NCBI GenBank assembly: GCA_051201605.1
Contig: CP179201.1
Coordinates: 1,736,001-1,800,000, forward strand
Source: CABZJG01 sp902512685
GTDB taxonomy: Bacteria > Pseudomonadota > Alphaproteobacteria > Rhodobacterales > Rhodobacteraceae
DNA: 64,000 nucleotides
Direction: 5' to 3'
The notes beneath the pieces are model-generated. The model saw nothing but the letters and a program-made list of their open reading frames with translations, was not told where the DNA came from and did no database searches. The translations under genes and the position numbers were made by a program. Positions 1-8,938 of the stretch are shown in pieces. The stretch's first letter is position 1. Each line of letters begins with the position of its first letter.

Positions 1-2
1 AA

Positions 3-890
3 GATCGAACTGGCTTGGCTATCGTTTTAAGTCTTATTGCATTGACGCTCTTTGATGGAATGGGGCTGATTATCAAGCATCTCTCAAACGATTACTCCGC
101 CACCGAGCTTGCTGTTTGGCGAAACCTGTTTGGGCTATTTCCAACGGTGATTGCACTGTGGTCATCTAGGACGTGGCGCGCAAGTGGTAAGGCACTAAAA
201 ATACGCCAATGGAAGCTAGCTCTTTTACGTGGTGCTATTGTGACGTTTGCTCAGCTTAGCTTCTATATTTCTTTGGGAGTAATGGCTTTTGCTACGGCGT
301 CGACCATTAGTTATTCAACTGCATTATTTACCACCGCGTTTGCAATTCTAATTTTAGGAGAGCGTGTAGGCTGGGTACGCTGGAGTGCAGTTTTAATTGG
401 CTTTCTTGGAGTAATAATGGTTATTCAACCGGGCGCTGAAGGCTTTTCCTCATACGCACTGTTTCCTTTAGCCGCAGCGGTATTTTATGCTCTTGTAGGG
501 GTAACAGCCCGCTTATTCGATGACGATGTGCCAAGTGCAGTGGTAAACTTATATTCTTCTTTTTCATCAATAGTTGGAGCCGTTTTAATTACTTACTTTT
601 GGAGCGGTTTCAATACGATAACATCTGCGACCGATATGGTGTGGATCATCTTGATGGGAGGGCTTGGCGGCACAGCAGTGCTATTACTGGTCATCAGTTA
701 TCGGATGACGGAACAATCCAATCTGGCACCATTCAGCTATTTTGGTATTCCTCTTTCATTTATCTTAGGTTGGCTTTTCTTTAATGAAGCACCGTGGTCC
801 ACTTTATTTCCTGGTGGAATACTTATTGCAGCAGGAGGTTTGTTGATAGTTTGGCGCGAACGCTCACAGGGCAAAAGCAAAAGCTCTTGA
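3..890 (+). CDS. EamA/DMT-family transporter, 5' end outside the window
   Basis: Inner-membrane permease of the drug/metabolite transporter superfamily, probably exporting or exchanging a small metabolite that cannot be told from sequence. The protein is almost wholly hydrophobic, with about ten membrane segments in two EamA repeats; the first repeat shows the family's ...ELAVWRNLFG pattern after helix 1, and the end is a short basic tail (WRERSQGKSKSS). The reading frame is open to the window edge, and the only early start codon, TTG at 15, would cut into the first helix, so the true start probably lies just upstream. The stop is at 888-890. The next stretch downstream is a string of gene fragments. 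Confidence 0.75.
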   Translation, partial: DRTGLAIVLSLIALTLFDGMGLIIKHLSNDYSATELAVWRNLFGLFPTVIALWSSRTWRASGKALKIRQWKLALLRGAIVTFAQLSFYISLGVMAFATASTISYSTALFTTAFAILILGERVGWVRWSAVLIGFLGVIMVIQPGAEGFSSYALFPLAAAVFYALVGVTARLFDDDVPSAVVNLYSSFSSIVGAVLITYFWSGFNTITSATDMVWIILMGGLGGTAVLLLVISYRMTEQSNLAPFSYFGIPLSFILGWLFFNEAPWSTLFPGGILIAAGGLLIVWRERSQGKSKSS

Positions 891-957
891 TATATACTCC
901 CCACGGCAGCACTGTCAGAACAAACCTCCTTGCCCAAAACCAGCCTGGCAATTAGCC

Positions 958-1443
958 ATGCAGGCCTTGATCCACTTCGTTCTCTTTAGATCGCGCCATG
1001 GGCTGAACCTCAGATCTGTCGGTGAGGCCCCCGGGGCAGCTGATGCGGCCGGTATATCGGTGGCGCGGATGCGTTTTCTATATGTGTGTGTGGGGGCGGC
1101 GCTGACAGCAATCGCGGGAGCCTACCTTGTCCTGATTTTCATCCCGGCGTGGTCTGACGGTCTGACTGCAGGACGCGGCTGGATTGCATTTGCTCTGGTA
1201 ATTTTTGCCAGACATAGACCGTTTCAGGTGACTCTTGGGGCGCTGTTGTTTGGAACGATCACCGCCCTTGGCTTTGCTGCACAGGCTCTCAACTGGCCAA
1301 TCTCACCTACGGTCCTGTCGAGCCTTCCATACGTATTCACCGTGCTTGTGCTCATCTTGCCAGTACTCGGGCAGAGGCAGTCAGCTGGGTCTTCAACCCC
1401 GGCGGCGCTCGGATTGCCCTATTTCCGGGAAAAGCGGAGCTGA
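958..1443 (+). pseudogene. C-terminal remnant of an ABC permease (BPD_transp_2, sugar/nucleoside type)
   Basis: The 161-residue frame matches only the last half of a permease of the BMP/simple-sugar importer class. It begins with the cytoplasmic-loop signature of that family (LNLRSVGEAPGAADAAGIS), followed by a helix with an AGAYL motif, the GLTAGRGWIAFALVIF segment and the closing hydrophobic helices ending at LPVLGQ. Family members are about 300 residues or more, so at least half is missing at the N-terminus. No cognate ATPase or binding protein is adjacent. It is most likely a non-functional deletion remnant. The family call is by eye from motifs; the pseudogene status follows from length and context. 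Confidence 0.65.
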
Positions 1444-1555
1444 AGGCTATTAGTTCAATTGACTGGGGGTCAGCCCGACGAAACTTTTTATGACTGTTCA
1501 GCATCATTAAGTGACTGACAGTGCCTAGCCTCATCTGACTGGTCCAAGACGATTG

Positions 1556-1885
1556 TTAGTGCATGATTGGCCTTTGGTCCATCGGTATGATGGTTTCGGG
1601 TGCTGGTGGACGATAGCCCAATGCACTGTGTGGTCTTTTAGTATTGTAGTGACATCTCCATTGTTCGATGATGATTTGTGCTTCCCTTAAGGTGTAGAAG
1701 CTCTCTGCGTTAAGCAGTTCATCTCTGAACCTGCCATTCAAGCTTTCACAATATCCATTCTCCCAAGGAGAACCTGGCTCGATGTAGGCAGTCTTTGCAC
1801 CCACAGCTGCAATCCAGTCTCTGACAGCCTGAGCAACGAACTCGGGGCCATTGTCTGACCGTATGAATGCTGGAGCTGTTGACGC
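1556..1885 (-). mobile_element. IS3-family transposase OrfB, C-terminal remnant
   Basis: On the minus strand the frame reads through the end of a DDE integrase core. It contains the second catalytic Asp region (FIRSDNGPEF), then GAKTAYIEPGSPWENGYCES with the catalytic Glu region, and the closing signature HYNTKRPHSALGYRPP of IS3-group OrfB proteins. Recognisable similarity fades just upstream of FIRSDNG, near position 1885, so the first Asp, the HTH domain and all of OrfA are absent. No terminal inverted repeats were found. It is a dead insertion-sequence fragment lying between two other gene fragments. Confidence 0.8.
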
Positions 1886-1983
1886 AAAGTTTTGATTTGG
1901 GGATAGCGGAGAATGTCTGCCGGGCAGTGATGCTCAAACCGAGGCGGTCTGGATCCTTATTGGCGTCAGTCGGCTTGCAGAGT

Positions 1984-2328
1984 TCTGTCGAAGGGCTTGA
2001 CCGACGCTTGATCCGCTACATCCAGATTGTAGAGTAATCTATCGCATCTCCAATTCCACTTGATCAGATTGGCCGCGCTATTGCGGTTTCACTGAGAACT
2101 CTAACACGCCTGACCCATAGATCGTTTGGGTGCCCACCGGGTGAGCTGTCCACCCGCATCAGGCTGAGCTATGCGGCCGATTTGTTCCAAACGACATCCA
2201 AATCTCTACAAGAAATAGCCGAAGCCTGCGGATATTGCAGTGCCGCACATTTCTCCGAGTGTTTCTACAAGCGTTTTTTGGTCAGACCTGGGAAATACAA
2301 GGCAATGTACAAAGATATATCCAACTGA
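1984..2328 (+). pseudogene. AraC-family regulator C-terminal DNA-binding domain with an in-frame stop
   Basis: The plus-strand frame encodes both helix-turn-helix motifs of an AraC/XylS domain: an RLIRYIQIVE helix start, then PLDQIGRAIAVSLRTLTRLTHRSFG, then SLQEIAEACGYCSAAHFSECFYKRF and VRPGKYK. A TAA at 2035-2037 interrupts the frame between IVE and SIASPIPLD, exactly where homologues read straight through. It could come from one change in a CAA codon. The effector-binding N-terminal domain is not recognisable; the IS3 remnant lies immediately upstream and may mark the breakpoint. There is no start codon. The piece is not expected to work. Confidence 0.6.
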
Positions 2329-2454
2329 AATAGTCACTCGCAAGCATAGATCGGAACTGTTGCTTTTGGTTTCTTTGATAAAGATTCAAAGGATAAAGAT
2401 ACTGGAAAACGGACATTCACCCAGCTTGCGGCAAGAGTTCGGTACCACCCGTCC

Positions 2455-3339
2455 TCAATAAGCGGCAATCATAGATACGCCTGTGAATACAAACACAGCC
2501 CCTAGAAACTGAAGTGGCCTGACGTGTTCTTTCAAAATAACCCAAGCCAAACCCATGGTGATCACTGGAAAGGTTGAAGCTACGACTGCGGTGATGGAAT
2601 TACCTACGCCACCTTCGGTACCTAAAAGCAGAAACAAGATTCCGCCAGTGTCCAACATGCCGTGTAACAAAAACAACCCCCACCACTTTGTGGAGGGTGG
2701 GATGGGTGTTTGTTTACTGACCAACAATACGGTCAGAACGGTCAAAAACCCAAAGCAGCGACCGAACCAGAGAACCTGCAGGTCAACAAGACCTGCCGCA
2801 GCGCCTTGAAGGAAGAGGATCGCAATGCCGTAAATCAAGCTTGCCGCGAGTGAGGTGAAGACAACGGTTTGCCATTTTGCATAATGCTTATTTAGCTGGT
2901 CACCGGGGGGGTGCCTGGATCCACCGGTGCCCACCAGAGCGACGCCAAGCAGGATCCCGACCACTGAGGCCATCTGGATGGCCGAAAAATGGGTGCCCTG
3001 ACTGGCGTGAAAGGTAACAATCACAATTGGGTGGGCCGCGACGATGGGGGCAACGACACTGATCTTTCCAATGGTCATCGCATGAAAGAACAAAAGCAAA
3101 GCAATTGCTATGGTGGCACCGTGCAGGCTTGCCAGCAGGATCAACCAGATATTCGTCGCAACGAAAAGACTGTCAAAACCGCCTTGGATCAGCATCAAGA
3201 TACTTAATAGAAGGGAGCTGACCAGTAACATGCCACCCAATGCCCGGGCAGCACCGATGCGTTCTGAATTTTGGCTGGCAATGAAATCGGCGACACCGAG
3301 TGAAACTGCGCTGAGACCGCCCATGGTGACTGGTATCAT
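2455..3339 (-). CDS. EamA/DMT-family transporter
   Basis: A 294-residue inner-membrane permease of the drug/metabolite transporter superfamily, with about ten hydrophobic segments in two EamA repeats. The C-terminal repeat shows the family's pattern of a small-residue helix (VASTFPVITMGLAWVILKEHV) followed by RPLQFLGAVFVFTGVSMI. The start is ATG at 3339; a second in-frame ATG (MGGLSAVSLG) lies six codons in. It is divergent from the ureohydrolase gene at 3529, so the 190-base gap between them probably holds both promoters. By position it could move the substrate or product of that locus, but nothing in the sequence fixes the cargo. Confidence 0.75.
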   Translation of the reverse strand: MIPVTMGGLSAVSLGVADFIASQNSERIGAARALGGMLLVSSLLLSILMLIQGGFDSLFVATNIWLILLASLHGATIAIALLLFFHAMTIGKISVVAPIVAAHPIVIVTFHASQGTHFSAIQMASVVGILLGVALVGTGGSRHPPGDQLNKHYAKWQTVVFTSLAASLIYGIAILFLQGAAAGLVDLQVLWFGRCFGFLTVLTVLLVSKQTPIPPSTKWWGLFLLHGMLDTGGILFLLLGTEGGVGNSITAVVASTFPVITMGLAWVILKEHVRPLQFLGAVFVFTGVSMIAAY

Positions 3340-3528
3340 GTATCTACTACTCGCTATCGGGTTTCAAGGGCCGCTGCGTAAAGACCACTTAAGCACTATG
3401 TATTCAATTTGGCATCATAGTACATTGATAACCTCCAATGTGGTCATTCAAATTCGCTCCCTTTACCAATGCTATTACCTTGCTACTGTGTTTGAAAACA
3501 TAAAGCGCTATAGCAAGGATTTCCTGAA

Positions 3529-4488
3529 ATGAGCAGCCACGGTTATGAAAGCGGGCGATTGAATTTGCCCTTTGTAGGTATCTGCACGTTTGCAAAGGGT
3601 GAGTACGTGGCTGACTGGGAAAAAATTGATTCTGACGTGGCCGTGCTTGGGGCTCCGTATGATTTTGGGTGCCAATGGCGACCCGGAGCACGATTTGGGC
3701 CACGTGCGATCCGCGATGCGTCTACGCTTTTTTCATTCGGTCACGGTGGCGCTTACGATTTCGAAGATGATGTCACTTATCTGCCAGCGGAGACAACCAG
3801 AATCGTTGATATTGGTGATGCTGACATCATTCACACTGACACGATACAAAGCCATGCTAACATCGAGGTCGGTGTGCGTGCCATCCTGAAAGCCGGCGCA
3901 TTGCCTGTCGTTCTTGGGGGCGATCATTCGATCAATATCCCATGTATCAATGCGTTTGACGATCAAGGACCTATCCATATTGTCCAGATCGATGCGCATT
4001 TGGATTTTGTCGATGAGCGCCATGGTGTGCGCTATGGGCATGGGAACCCAATGCGGCGTGCGGCTGAGAAAGAATATGTTACTGGGCTGACGCAACTGGG
4101 AATTCGCAATGTTTCATCGACCGCTAAAGAAGGGTATGATCAGGCCCGCAAAATGGGGTCAGATATCCTCTCCGTTCGCCATCTGCGAAAGCTAGGGGCT
4201 GATGGGGTTCTCGAACGAGTACCCGCTGGAAAGCGTTATTATGTCACCATCGATATTGATGCCTTCGATCCTTCGATTGCACCGGGAACCGGGACGCCGA
4301 GCCATGGTGGTTTCCAATACTATGAAGTTCTGGAATTTCTTGATGGCTTGGCCAAGCGTGGCACCATTGTGGGTGTCGATCTGGTCGAGGTCGCGCCGGA
4401 TTATGATCATTCAGGTGCAACTTCAATCCTAGCTGCACAAGTGTTGATGAATCTGATCGGACGTATTCTGCACAATCGGGCGGGATGA
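3529..4488 (+). CDS. Agmatinase-type ureohydrolase (guanidino-compound hydrolase)
   Basis: A metal-dependent enzyme of the arginase/agmatinase family, which hydrolyses a guanidino group to release urea. Metal ligands are visible: H133 in GGDHS, D155, H157 and D159 in DAHLD, and D242 and D244 in TIDIDAFDP. At 319 residues it has the usual agmatinase length. Family members act on agmatine, guanidinobutyrate, guanidinopropionate or guanidine itself, and the substrate cannot be chosen by eye. The stop lies four bases before the SDR gene at 4493, so the two are probably co-transcribed. The neighbours (deacetylase-fold hydrolase, molybdenum hydroxylase, ABC importer) suggest catabolism of a nitrogen-rich compound rather than polyamine synthesis. 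A separate arginase gene lies at 31082-32008. Confidence 0.85.
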   Translation: MSSHGYESGRLNLPFVGICTFAKGEYVADWEKIDSDVAVLGAPYDFGCQWRPGARFGPRAIRDASTLFSFGHGGAYDFEDDVTYLPAETTRIVDIGDADIIHTDTIQSHANIEVGVRAILKAGALPVVLGGDHSINIPCINAFDDQGPIHIVQIDAHLDFVDERHGVRYGHGNPMRRAAEKEYVTGLTQLGIRNVSSTAKEGYDQARKMGSDILSVRHLRKLGADGVLERVPAGKRYYVTIDIDAFDPSIAPGTGTPSHGGFQYYEVLEFLDGLAKRGTIVGVDLVEVAPDYDHSGATSILAAQVLMNLIGRILHNRAG

Positions 4489-4492
4489 CAAT

Positions 4493-5248
4493 ATGGCTGC
4501 GGTAAATTACGGAGCTGAGTTGATTGGGCGTCGTGCGGTGGTAACTGGCGCAGCCAGTGGAATTGGGGCTGCCTGCGCCAAGGCGCTTGCCGCTCATGGC
4601 GTTTGGACTGCCTGCGCTGACATCGTATCGCCTGATCAGACAGTGGCCAAGATTGAAGCGGATGCAGGTCGCTCTATTCCGATCACCTGTGATGTTTCCT
4701 CTGAAGAGGATGTTCTGGCGTTGTTTGCGCGGGTACGTCAGCGTATTGGGCGGCTGGATTTCCTTGTTCATTGTGCTGGGGTCATTCATGAAAAACCCCT
4801 GTTGGAAACTGAAACAAAAGATTTTGACCGGGTGATGAACATCAACCTGCGCGGTACGTTTCTGGTTGGACGTGAGGGTATTCGTGCGATGCAACCAGCT
4901 GGGGGCAGAGTGATCCTGATCGCCTCTGATTTGGGCTACCTAGGGCGTGAGACGTTTTCACCCTATGTCGCTTCCAAGCATGGAGTCATGGGTCTGATGC
5001 GTTCCTGGGCCAAAGAATTTGCGCCGCAGACTTTGGTCAACGCAATCTGTCCCGGCCCGATCGACACTGCAATGCTTTCATCTGACCAAATGACTGAAGA
5101 GTGGCGCCAGAAAGAAATGGATATCCCACTGGCCCGGTTTGGTGCACCGGAAGACATCGCTGATATGGCGGTGTTCCTCACTACAGATTCATCGCGTTTT
5201 ATTACCGGACAAGGAATGAACGTCAATGGTGGGAGTGTGATGCCATGA
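4493..5248 (+). CDS. SDR-family NAD(P)-dependent oxidoreductase
   Basis: A classical short-chain dehydrogenase of 251 residues. It shows the TGAASGIG dinucleotide-binding turn near residue 18, the CAG motif in VHCAGVI, the N-(N)-I-N-L-R segment, and the YVASK catalytic Tyr/Lys with a preceding Ser in IASDLG. The C-terminus has the NVNGGSVMP ending typical of the 3-oxoacyl-ACP reductase/sugar-alcohol dehydrogenase branch. The start ATG sits four bases after the ureohydrolase stop, and the stop overlaps the next start by four bases (ATGA). That tight packing places it in one catabolic operon with its neighbours. The substrate, an alcohol or ketone, is unknown. Confidence 0.85.
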   Translation: MAAVNYGAELIGRRAVVTGAASGIGAACAKALAAHGVWTACADIVSPDQTVAKIEADAGRSIPITCDVSSEEDVLALFARVRQRIGRLDFLVHCAGVIHEKPLLETETKDFDRVMNINLRGTFLVGREGIRAMQPAGGRVILIASDLGYLGRETFSPYVASKHGVMGLMRSWAKEFAPQTLVNAICPGPIDTAMLSSDQMTEEWRQKEMDIPLARFGAPEDIADMAVFLTTDSSRFITGQGMNVNGGSVMP

Positions 5249-6141
5249 TTAAGAACCCAATTCCCTGGCCCAACAATGCCAAATGTGCGGCCTGTGTTAC
5301 CTTTGATATGGACGCGGATAGCCTGATCCATATAGCCCATAAAAATGATGGCCATTCGCGTGTTTCAGCCATTTCAATGCTCCGCTACGGCCCACAAGTG
5401 GGCGTTCCACGAATTGTAGAAACCTACAAACGCCTTGGATTAAAACAGACCTTCTTTGTTCCCGCATGGTGTATCGAGCGATATCCTGCAGCGGTGGAAC
5501 TGATGCTGGATGGCGGCAATGAAGTTGCACATCACAGCTACATTCACGAACATCCAAGTGAATTGCCTTGCTTGGAAGAGGAGTACTGGCTCGATCGTGC
5601 ATTGGAAGTCATCAAATCTGTCACGGGCAAGGCTCCTCGTGGGTTCCGCGCGCCGCTTTACAATTTCTCAGACAGTACTGCAGATCTATTGGCCAAGCGT
5701 GGCTTTGTTTATGATGCGTCGCTCATGGGCGACGATGTGCCATATTTTATTGATTGCAGTAACGGATCGCTGGTCGAGTTGCCGACACATTGGGGACTGG
5801 ATGATTGGCCTCAATATGTTCAGTCGAGTGATCTTGATTATATGATGCCGATCCGGGCACCTAAGGAGGGGTTTGAAACCTTCCGTCAGGAATTCGAAGC
5901 AGCGTATCGTCATGGTGGCTTATGGATTCCGGTGATGCATCCATTCGCAACCGGTCGGTTGGCGCGCTGGGATGTCGTGTCGGAATTTCTTGAAGAAGTT
6001 TTGGATCGTGGTGATGTCTGGTTTGCGCCTATGGAGGAAATTGCAGCCCATGTGCTTAAGGTGACAGCTGATGGGACATACACTCCACGTCGGGACAATT
6101 TGCCTTATTATGACGGCCCGATCAGCCCAATACTGGTTTAA
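5245..6141 (+). CDS. Polysaccharide deacetylase-fold hydrolase (NodB family, amidase-like)
   Basis: A 298-residue cytoplasmic protein of the NodB-homology fold. The metal and catalytic motifs are TFDMDAD near residue 20, the HxxxH pair in HHSYIHEHP, and RAPLYNFSDST. It has no signal peptide. Its size and these motifs fit the cytoplasmic subgroup that includes bacterial allantoinase PuuE and amide-ring hydrolases rather than secreted cell-wall deacetylases. The start overlaps the SDR stop by four bases. In this setting the enzyme probably opens or de-acylates a nitrogen compound, which the ureohydrolase or molybdenum hydroxylase then processes. The exact reaction is inference. It converges on the LysR gene. 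Confidence 0.75.
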   Translation: MIKNPIPWPNNAKCAACVTFDMDADSLIHIAHKNDGHSRVSAISMLRYGPQVGVPRIVETYKRLGLKQTFFVPAWCIERYPAAVELMLDGGNEVAHHSYIHEHPSELPCLEEEYWLDRALEVIKSVTGKAPRGFRAPLYNFSDSTADLLAKRGFVYDASLMGDDVPYFIDCSNGSLVELPTHWGLDDWPQYVQSSDLDYMMPIRAPKEGFETFRQEFEAAYRHGGLWIPVMHPFATGRLARWDVVSEFLEEVLDRGDVWFAPMEEIAAHVLKVTADGTYTPRRDNLPYYDGPISPILV

Positions 6142-6156
6142 TTCAAGTCCTAAAAG

Positions 6157-7104
6157 TCAAGCTGTCGCGATCACCGTGCCTGTACTCAAGCGCTCATTGA
6201 TTTCCGTGATGGCAATTTCCAGATCTTCCAGAAATGTCCCAACAATCACTGACCTGCGTAGGTTTTTGCGGGTGACAATATAAAATTCTGAAGTGTAGGT
6301 ATATTCTTCGCGCAGTATAGGCACCAATTGTCCGGTTTTTTCCCACATCTTGGCATAGTGATTTGGCAAGAAACCTATGTGACCACCACCTAACAACATA
6401 ATGGCGGCTGCTTCGAGGAATTGGACTGAGGCGTGATTAACACTGTGATCGCTGTCCAAAGGAAACAGGTCTTCGCCTTCCAAATACGATCTAGTCACTT
6501 TGCGGCTATCGACTACAGCTTGTCGAATGTCGGCCTTTTCTGTCAGGCTGGCGATCCGGTGGTTACTAGAACAATAAAGTGTATTGTGTTCAGCATAGAC
6601 CGATTTGTAACTCAGATTTGGCACTTGCCTGTCGAAGGTCCCGAACGCGATGTCTATATCGCCATCAAGGACCGCTTTTTCCAAATCACTCGGTGTCAGG
6701 ATCGACAGTCGAATCGCAATTTCGTTTGCTTTGTTGTTTAACAACTCAATACTGCGAATAATCGGGCTATTGGGATCGGTGACGGTGCTGTCAATCAGAC
6801 CAAGCTTAAGAAAGCCACTCAGTTTACCCTTAAGCTCCAGCGTTACATTCTGGAAGTTCTCATGCGCTCTGATCAGGGCCAAAGTTTGTTCATATACGCT
6901 TTCTCCTTTGCGGGTGAGGCGAAATCCGGTCCGGCCCCTATCACATAACCGAAACCCAAGTCGTTGTTCCAACTGATTAATATGGCTACTGATTGTTGGT
7001 TGTCCGATACTTAAAACGGCCTGCGCATTCGAAAATCCGCGACATTCCACAACCGCGCGGAAAACGTGCAGCAAGCGGATATCGGTATTGCTTAGACGGT
7101 ACAA
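6157..7104 (-). CDS. LysR-family transcriptional regulator
   Basis: A 315-residue regulator with the LysR N-terminal winged helix-turn-helix (LHVFRAVVECRGFSNAQAVL, then GQPTISSHINQLEQRLGFRL) and a periplasmic-binding-protein-like effector domain from about residue 90. It is transcribed away from the ABC permease gene at 7248. A 143-base intergenic region carries an inverted repeat (7121-7144), the usual arrangement in which the LysR protein represses itself and activates the divergent operon on binding a pathway compound. The gene ends 15 bases from the convergent deacetylase-fold gene. The effector is unknown. Confidence 0.9.
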   Translation of the reverse strand: MYRLSNTDIRLLHVFRAVVECRGFSNAQAVLSIGQPTISSHINQLEQRLGFRLCDRGRTGFRLTRKGESVYEQTLALIRAHENFQNVTLELKGKLSGFLKLGLIDSTVTDPNSPIIRSIELLNNKANEIAIRLSILTPSDLEKAVLDGDIDIAFGTFDRQVPNLSYKSVYAEHNTLYCSSNHRIASLTEKADIRQAVVDSRKVTRSYLEGEDLFPLDSDHSVNHASVQFLEAAAIMLLGGGHIGFLPNHYAKMWEKTGQLVPILREEYTYTSEFYIVTRKNLRRSVIVGTFLEDLEIAITEINERLSTGTVIATA

Positions 7105-7120
7105 AGTGTGCTCCCTACCA

Positions 7121-7144
7121 ATACATCGCTAAAAATCAATGTAT
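7121..7144. promoter_or_regulatory. Candidate LysR operator in the divergent promoter region
   Basis: A perfect inverted repeat, arms ATACAT and ATGTAT separated by 12 bases, lies 16 bases upstream of the LysR start and about 100 bases upstream of the ABC permease start. LysR proteins bind imperfect palindromes with a T-N11-A core in such divergent regions. That this one is the operator is inference from position and symmetry. Confidence 0.4.
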
Positions 7145-7247
7145 CTGTGAATAACTTATGATCTTAGCACTAATAGAAGTTTGGTACTTTGAATAGGCTA
7201 TTTTTAGGCGTTGCGGTTTTGCCATGCCTTCAGAACAGGGAAAACAA

Positions 7248-8099
7248 ATGTCCGACACAAGCATACAAAGTGCTGCTGAAGCATCAAACCGGGTGCGTCG
7301 AAAACCAAAAAAGCTGCAACTGTTGACGACGCTCAGCGGACGACAAACAATGATACTGGGTTTGATTGGAATGGGAGCATTCTTTGGTCTGTGGGAGATT
7401 GCCCACCTGATGACCGCGGAGGAAGCAAAACGCTTTTTACCATCTCCTATCTCGGTGGTTCAGGCGTTGACTGCGCTGATCCAAGAAAAGAATTTCATGG
7501 CAGATGTAGGCATTTCTGCTTACCGGATTTTTGGAAGTTTTTTCATCGCATGTGTGATCGCAGTTCCGCTTGGCATCCTTATGGGTTGCTTTGCGCCAAT
7601 CCGTGCATTGATTAACCCGGTAATTTCAGGGGCTCGTTACCTGCCTGCGGCATCTTTCATTCCTTTGCTGCTGGTCTGGTTCGGCCCAACGGACAGCCAG
7701 AAGATGGCACTCCTGATTTTGGGTGTGGTATTCTTTTTGATCGCATTGATTTTGGACAATACCGAGGCAGTTCCCACGGAGTTGGTCGAAGCGGCTCAGA
7801 CGATGGGTGCCTCACGTTGGGAGATCATGGTCAACGTTGTCGGGCGCGCGGCGTCACCGGCAATCGTAGACTCGATGCGTAATATGATCGCAGTTGCATA
7901 TACTTACCTCGTGATCGCCGAAATTGTAGCTGCTCAGGATGGTATTGGTGCGGTCATGATGCGCGCCGGACGTTTTCTAAAGGTTGACGTCATCATGGCC
8001 GGTATTCTGGCTATTGGAATAATGGGCGTGCTTACCGACATCGTGTTCAGGGCGGCGGCGTACTACGCCTTCCCTTGGAACCGGAAACGTCAGGGCTGA
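7248..8099 (+). CDS. ABC transporter permease, TauC/SsuC (nitrate/taurine/pyrimidine) class
   Basis: Inner-membrane subunit of an importer in the SsuC/TauC group, which takes up sulfonates, nitrate, thiamine precursors and similar small anions or heterocycles. About six membrane segments are present, together with the BPD_transp_1 loop that contacts the ATPase (EAAQTMGASRWEIMVNVVGRAASPAI). ATG at 7248 is preferred over ATG at 7224 because an AGGGAAAA ribosome site precedes it; this gives 283 residues. It is the first gene of a run of six same-strand genes with gaps of 0 to 94 bases, ending with the molybdenum hydroxylase subunits. This suggests that the imported compound is their substrate. 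Confidence 0.88.
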   Translation: MSDTSIQSAAEASNRVRRKPKKLQLLTTLSGRQTMILGLIGMGAFFGLWEIAHLMTAEEAKRFLPSPISVVQALTALIQEKNFMADVGISAYRIFGSFFIACVIAVPLGILMGCFAPIRALINPVISGARYLPAASFIPLLLVWFGPTDSQKMALLILGVVFFLIALILDNTEAVPTELVEAAQTMGASRWEIMVNVVGRAASPAIVDSMRNMIAVAYTYLVIAEIVAAQDGIGAVMMRAGRFLKVDVIMAGILAIGIMGVLTDIVFRAAAYYAFPWNRKRQG

Positions 8100-8111
8100 G
8101 GGGAATAAATC

Positions 8112-8918
8112 TTGAAACTGAAACCCGAAATAAGTGACAAAGAAATGATCACAGTCAATGGAGTCTCCAAAACGTATTTGGGCGGGAAATTTACCGCAGT
8201 CGATAATGTTTCTCTCGACATAATAGAAGGTGAAATTGTTGCATTCGTCGGCCCGTCGGGGTGTGGCAAAACCACGGTGATGCGGATGGTGGCTGGATTA
8301 GAAACGCCGACAACGGGCGATATTTTGGTCAACGGACACGAAGTTCAGGGACCGGGGCCGGATCGAGGTATGATCTTTCAGGCCTACACATCTTTCCCTT
8401 GGCTCACCTCGCGCCAGAACGTTGAATATGGAATGAAAATTCTGGGCATTCCGGCCGCTGAACGCCGCGAACGTGGCCAAAAACTGCTTGAGGAAGTCCA
8501 CCTTGGACCTGCCGCAGATAAATACCCGTCCGAGCTATCCGGTGGAATGAAACAGCGGGTTGCGATAGCGCGCACTCTGGCACAAAATCCTGAGGTCCTC
8601 TTGATGGATGAACCTTTTGGCGCGCTGGACGCGCAAGTTCGTTGGGAAATGCAGGAGATGATGGTTCAGATCATGGATGTCGAAAAGAAGACCGTGATCC
8701 TCGTCACACATGACATTCAGGAGGCAATTTATTTGGCCGACCGGATTGTTTTTTACACCCGCACACCAGGGCGTATCAAACATGACGTCTATTTGGATTT
8801 CAAGAAAGGGCAACGGTTTACCAGCAAGGAAGATTTGCTGAGCCAGTCCGGTTATCTGGAAGTCGAAAAGCAAATGTTCGCGTGGATGCGCGAAGAAATC
8901 CAACTGCAAGCAACTTAA
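8112..8918 (+). CDS. ABC transporter ATP-binding protein, SsuB/TauB class
   Basis: The ATPase of the importer encoded next door. Walker A (GPSGCGKTT), Q-loop (QAYTSFPWLT), signature (LSGGMKQR), Walker B with catalytic Glu (LLMDEPFGALD) and H-loop (VTHDIQEA) are all present, so it should be active. The best start is TTG at 8112, preceded by a GAGGGGAA ribosome site right after the permease stop; an ATG at 8145 is the alternative and would remove 11 residues. The sequence PFGALDAQVRWEMQ is typical of nitrate/sulfonate/bicarbonate importers. Confidence 0.9.
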   Translation: MKLKPEISDKEMITVNGVSKTYLGGKFTAVDNVSLDIIEGEIVAFVGPSGCGKTTVMRMVAGLETPTTGDILVNGHEVQGPGPDRGMIFQAYTSFPWLTSRQNVEYGMKILGIPAAERRERGQKLLEEVHLGPAADKYPSELSGGMKQRVAIARTLAQNPEVLLMDEPFGALDAQVRWEMQEMMVQIMDVEKKTVILVTHDIQEAIYLADRIVFYTRTPGRIKHDVYLDFKKGQRFTSKEDLLSQSGYLEVEKQMFAWMREEIQLQAT

Positions 8919-8938
8919 TAACCAACATAGGAGCTAAA

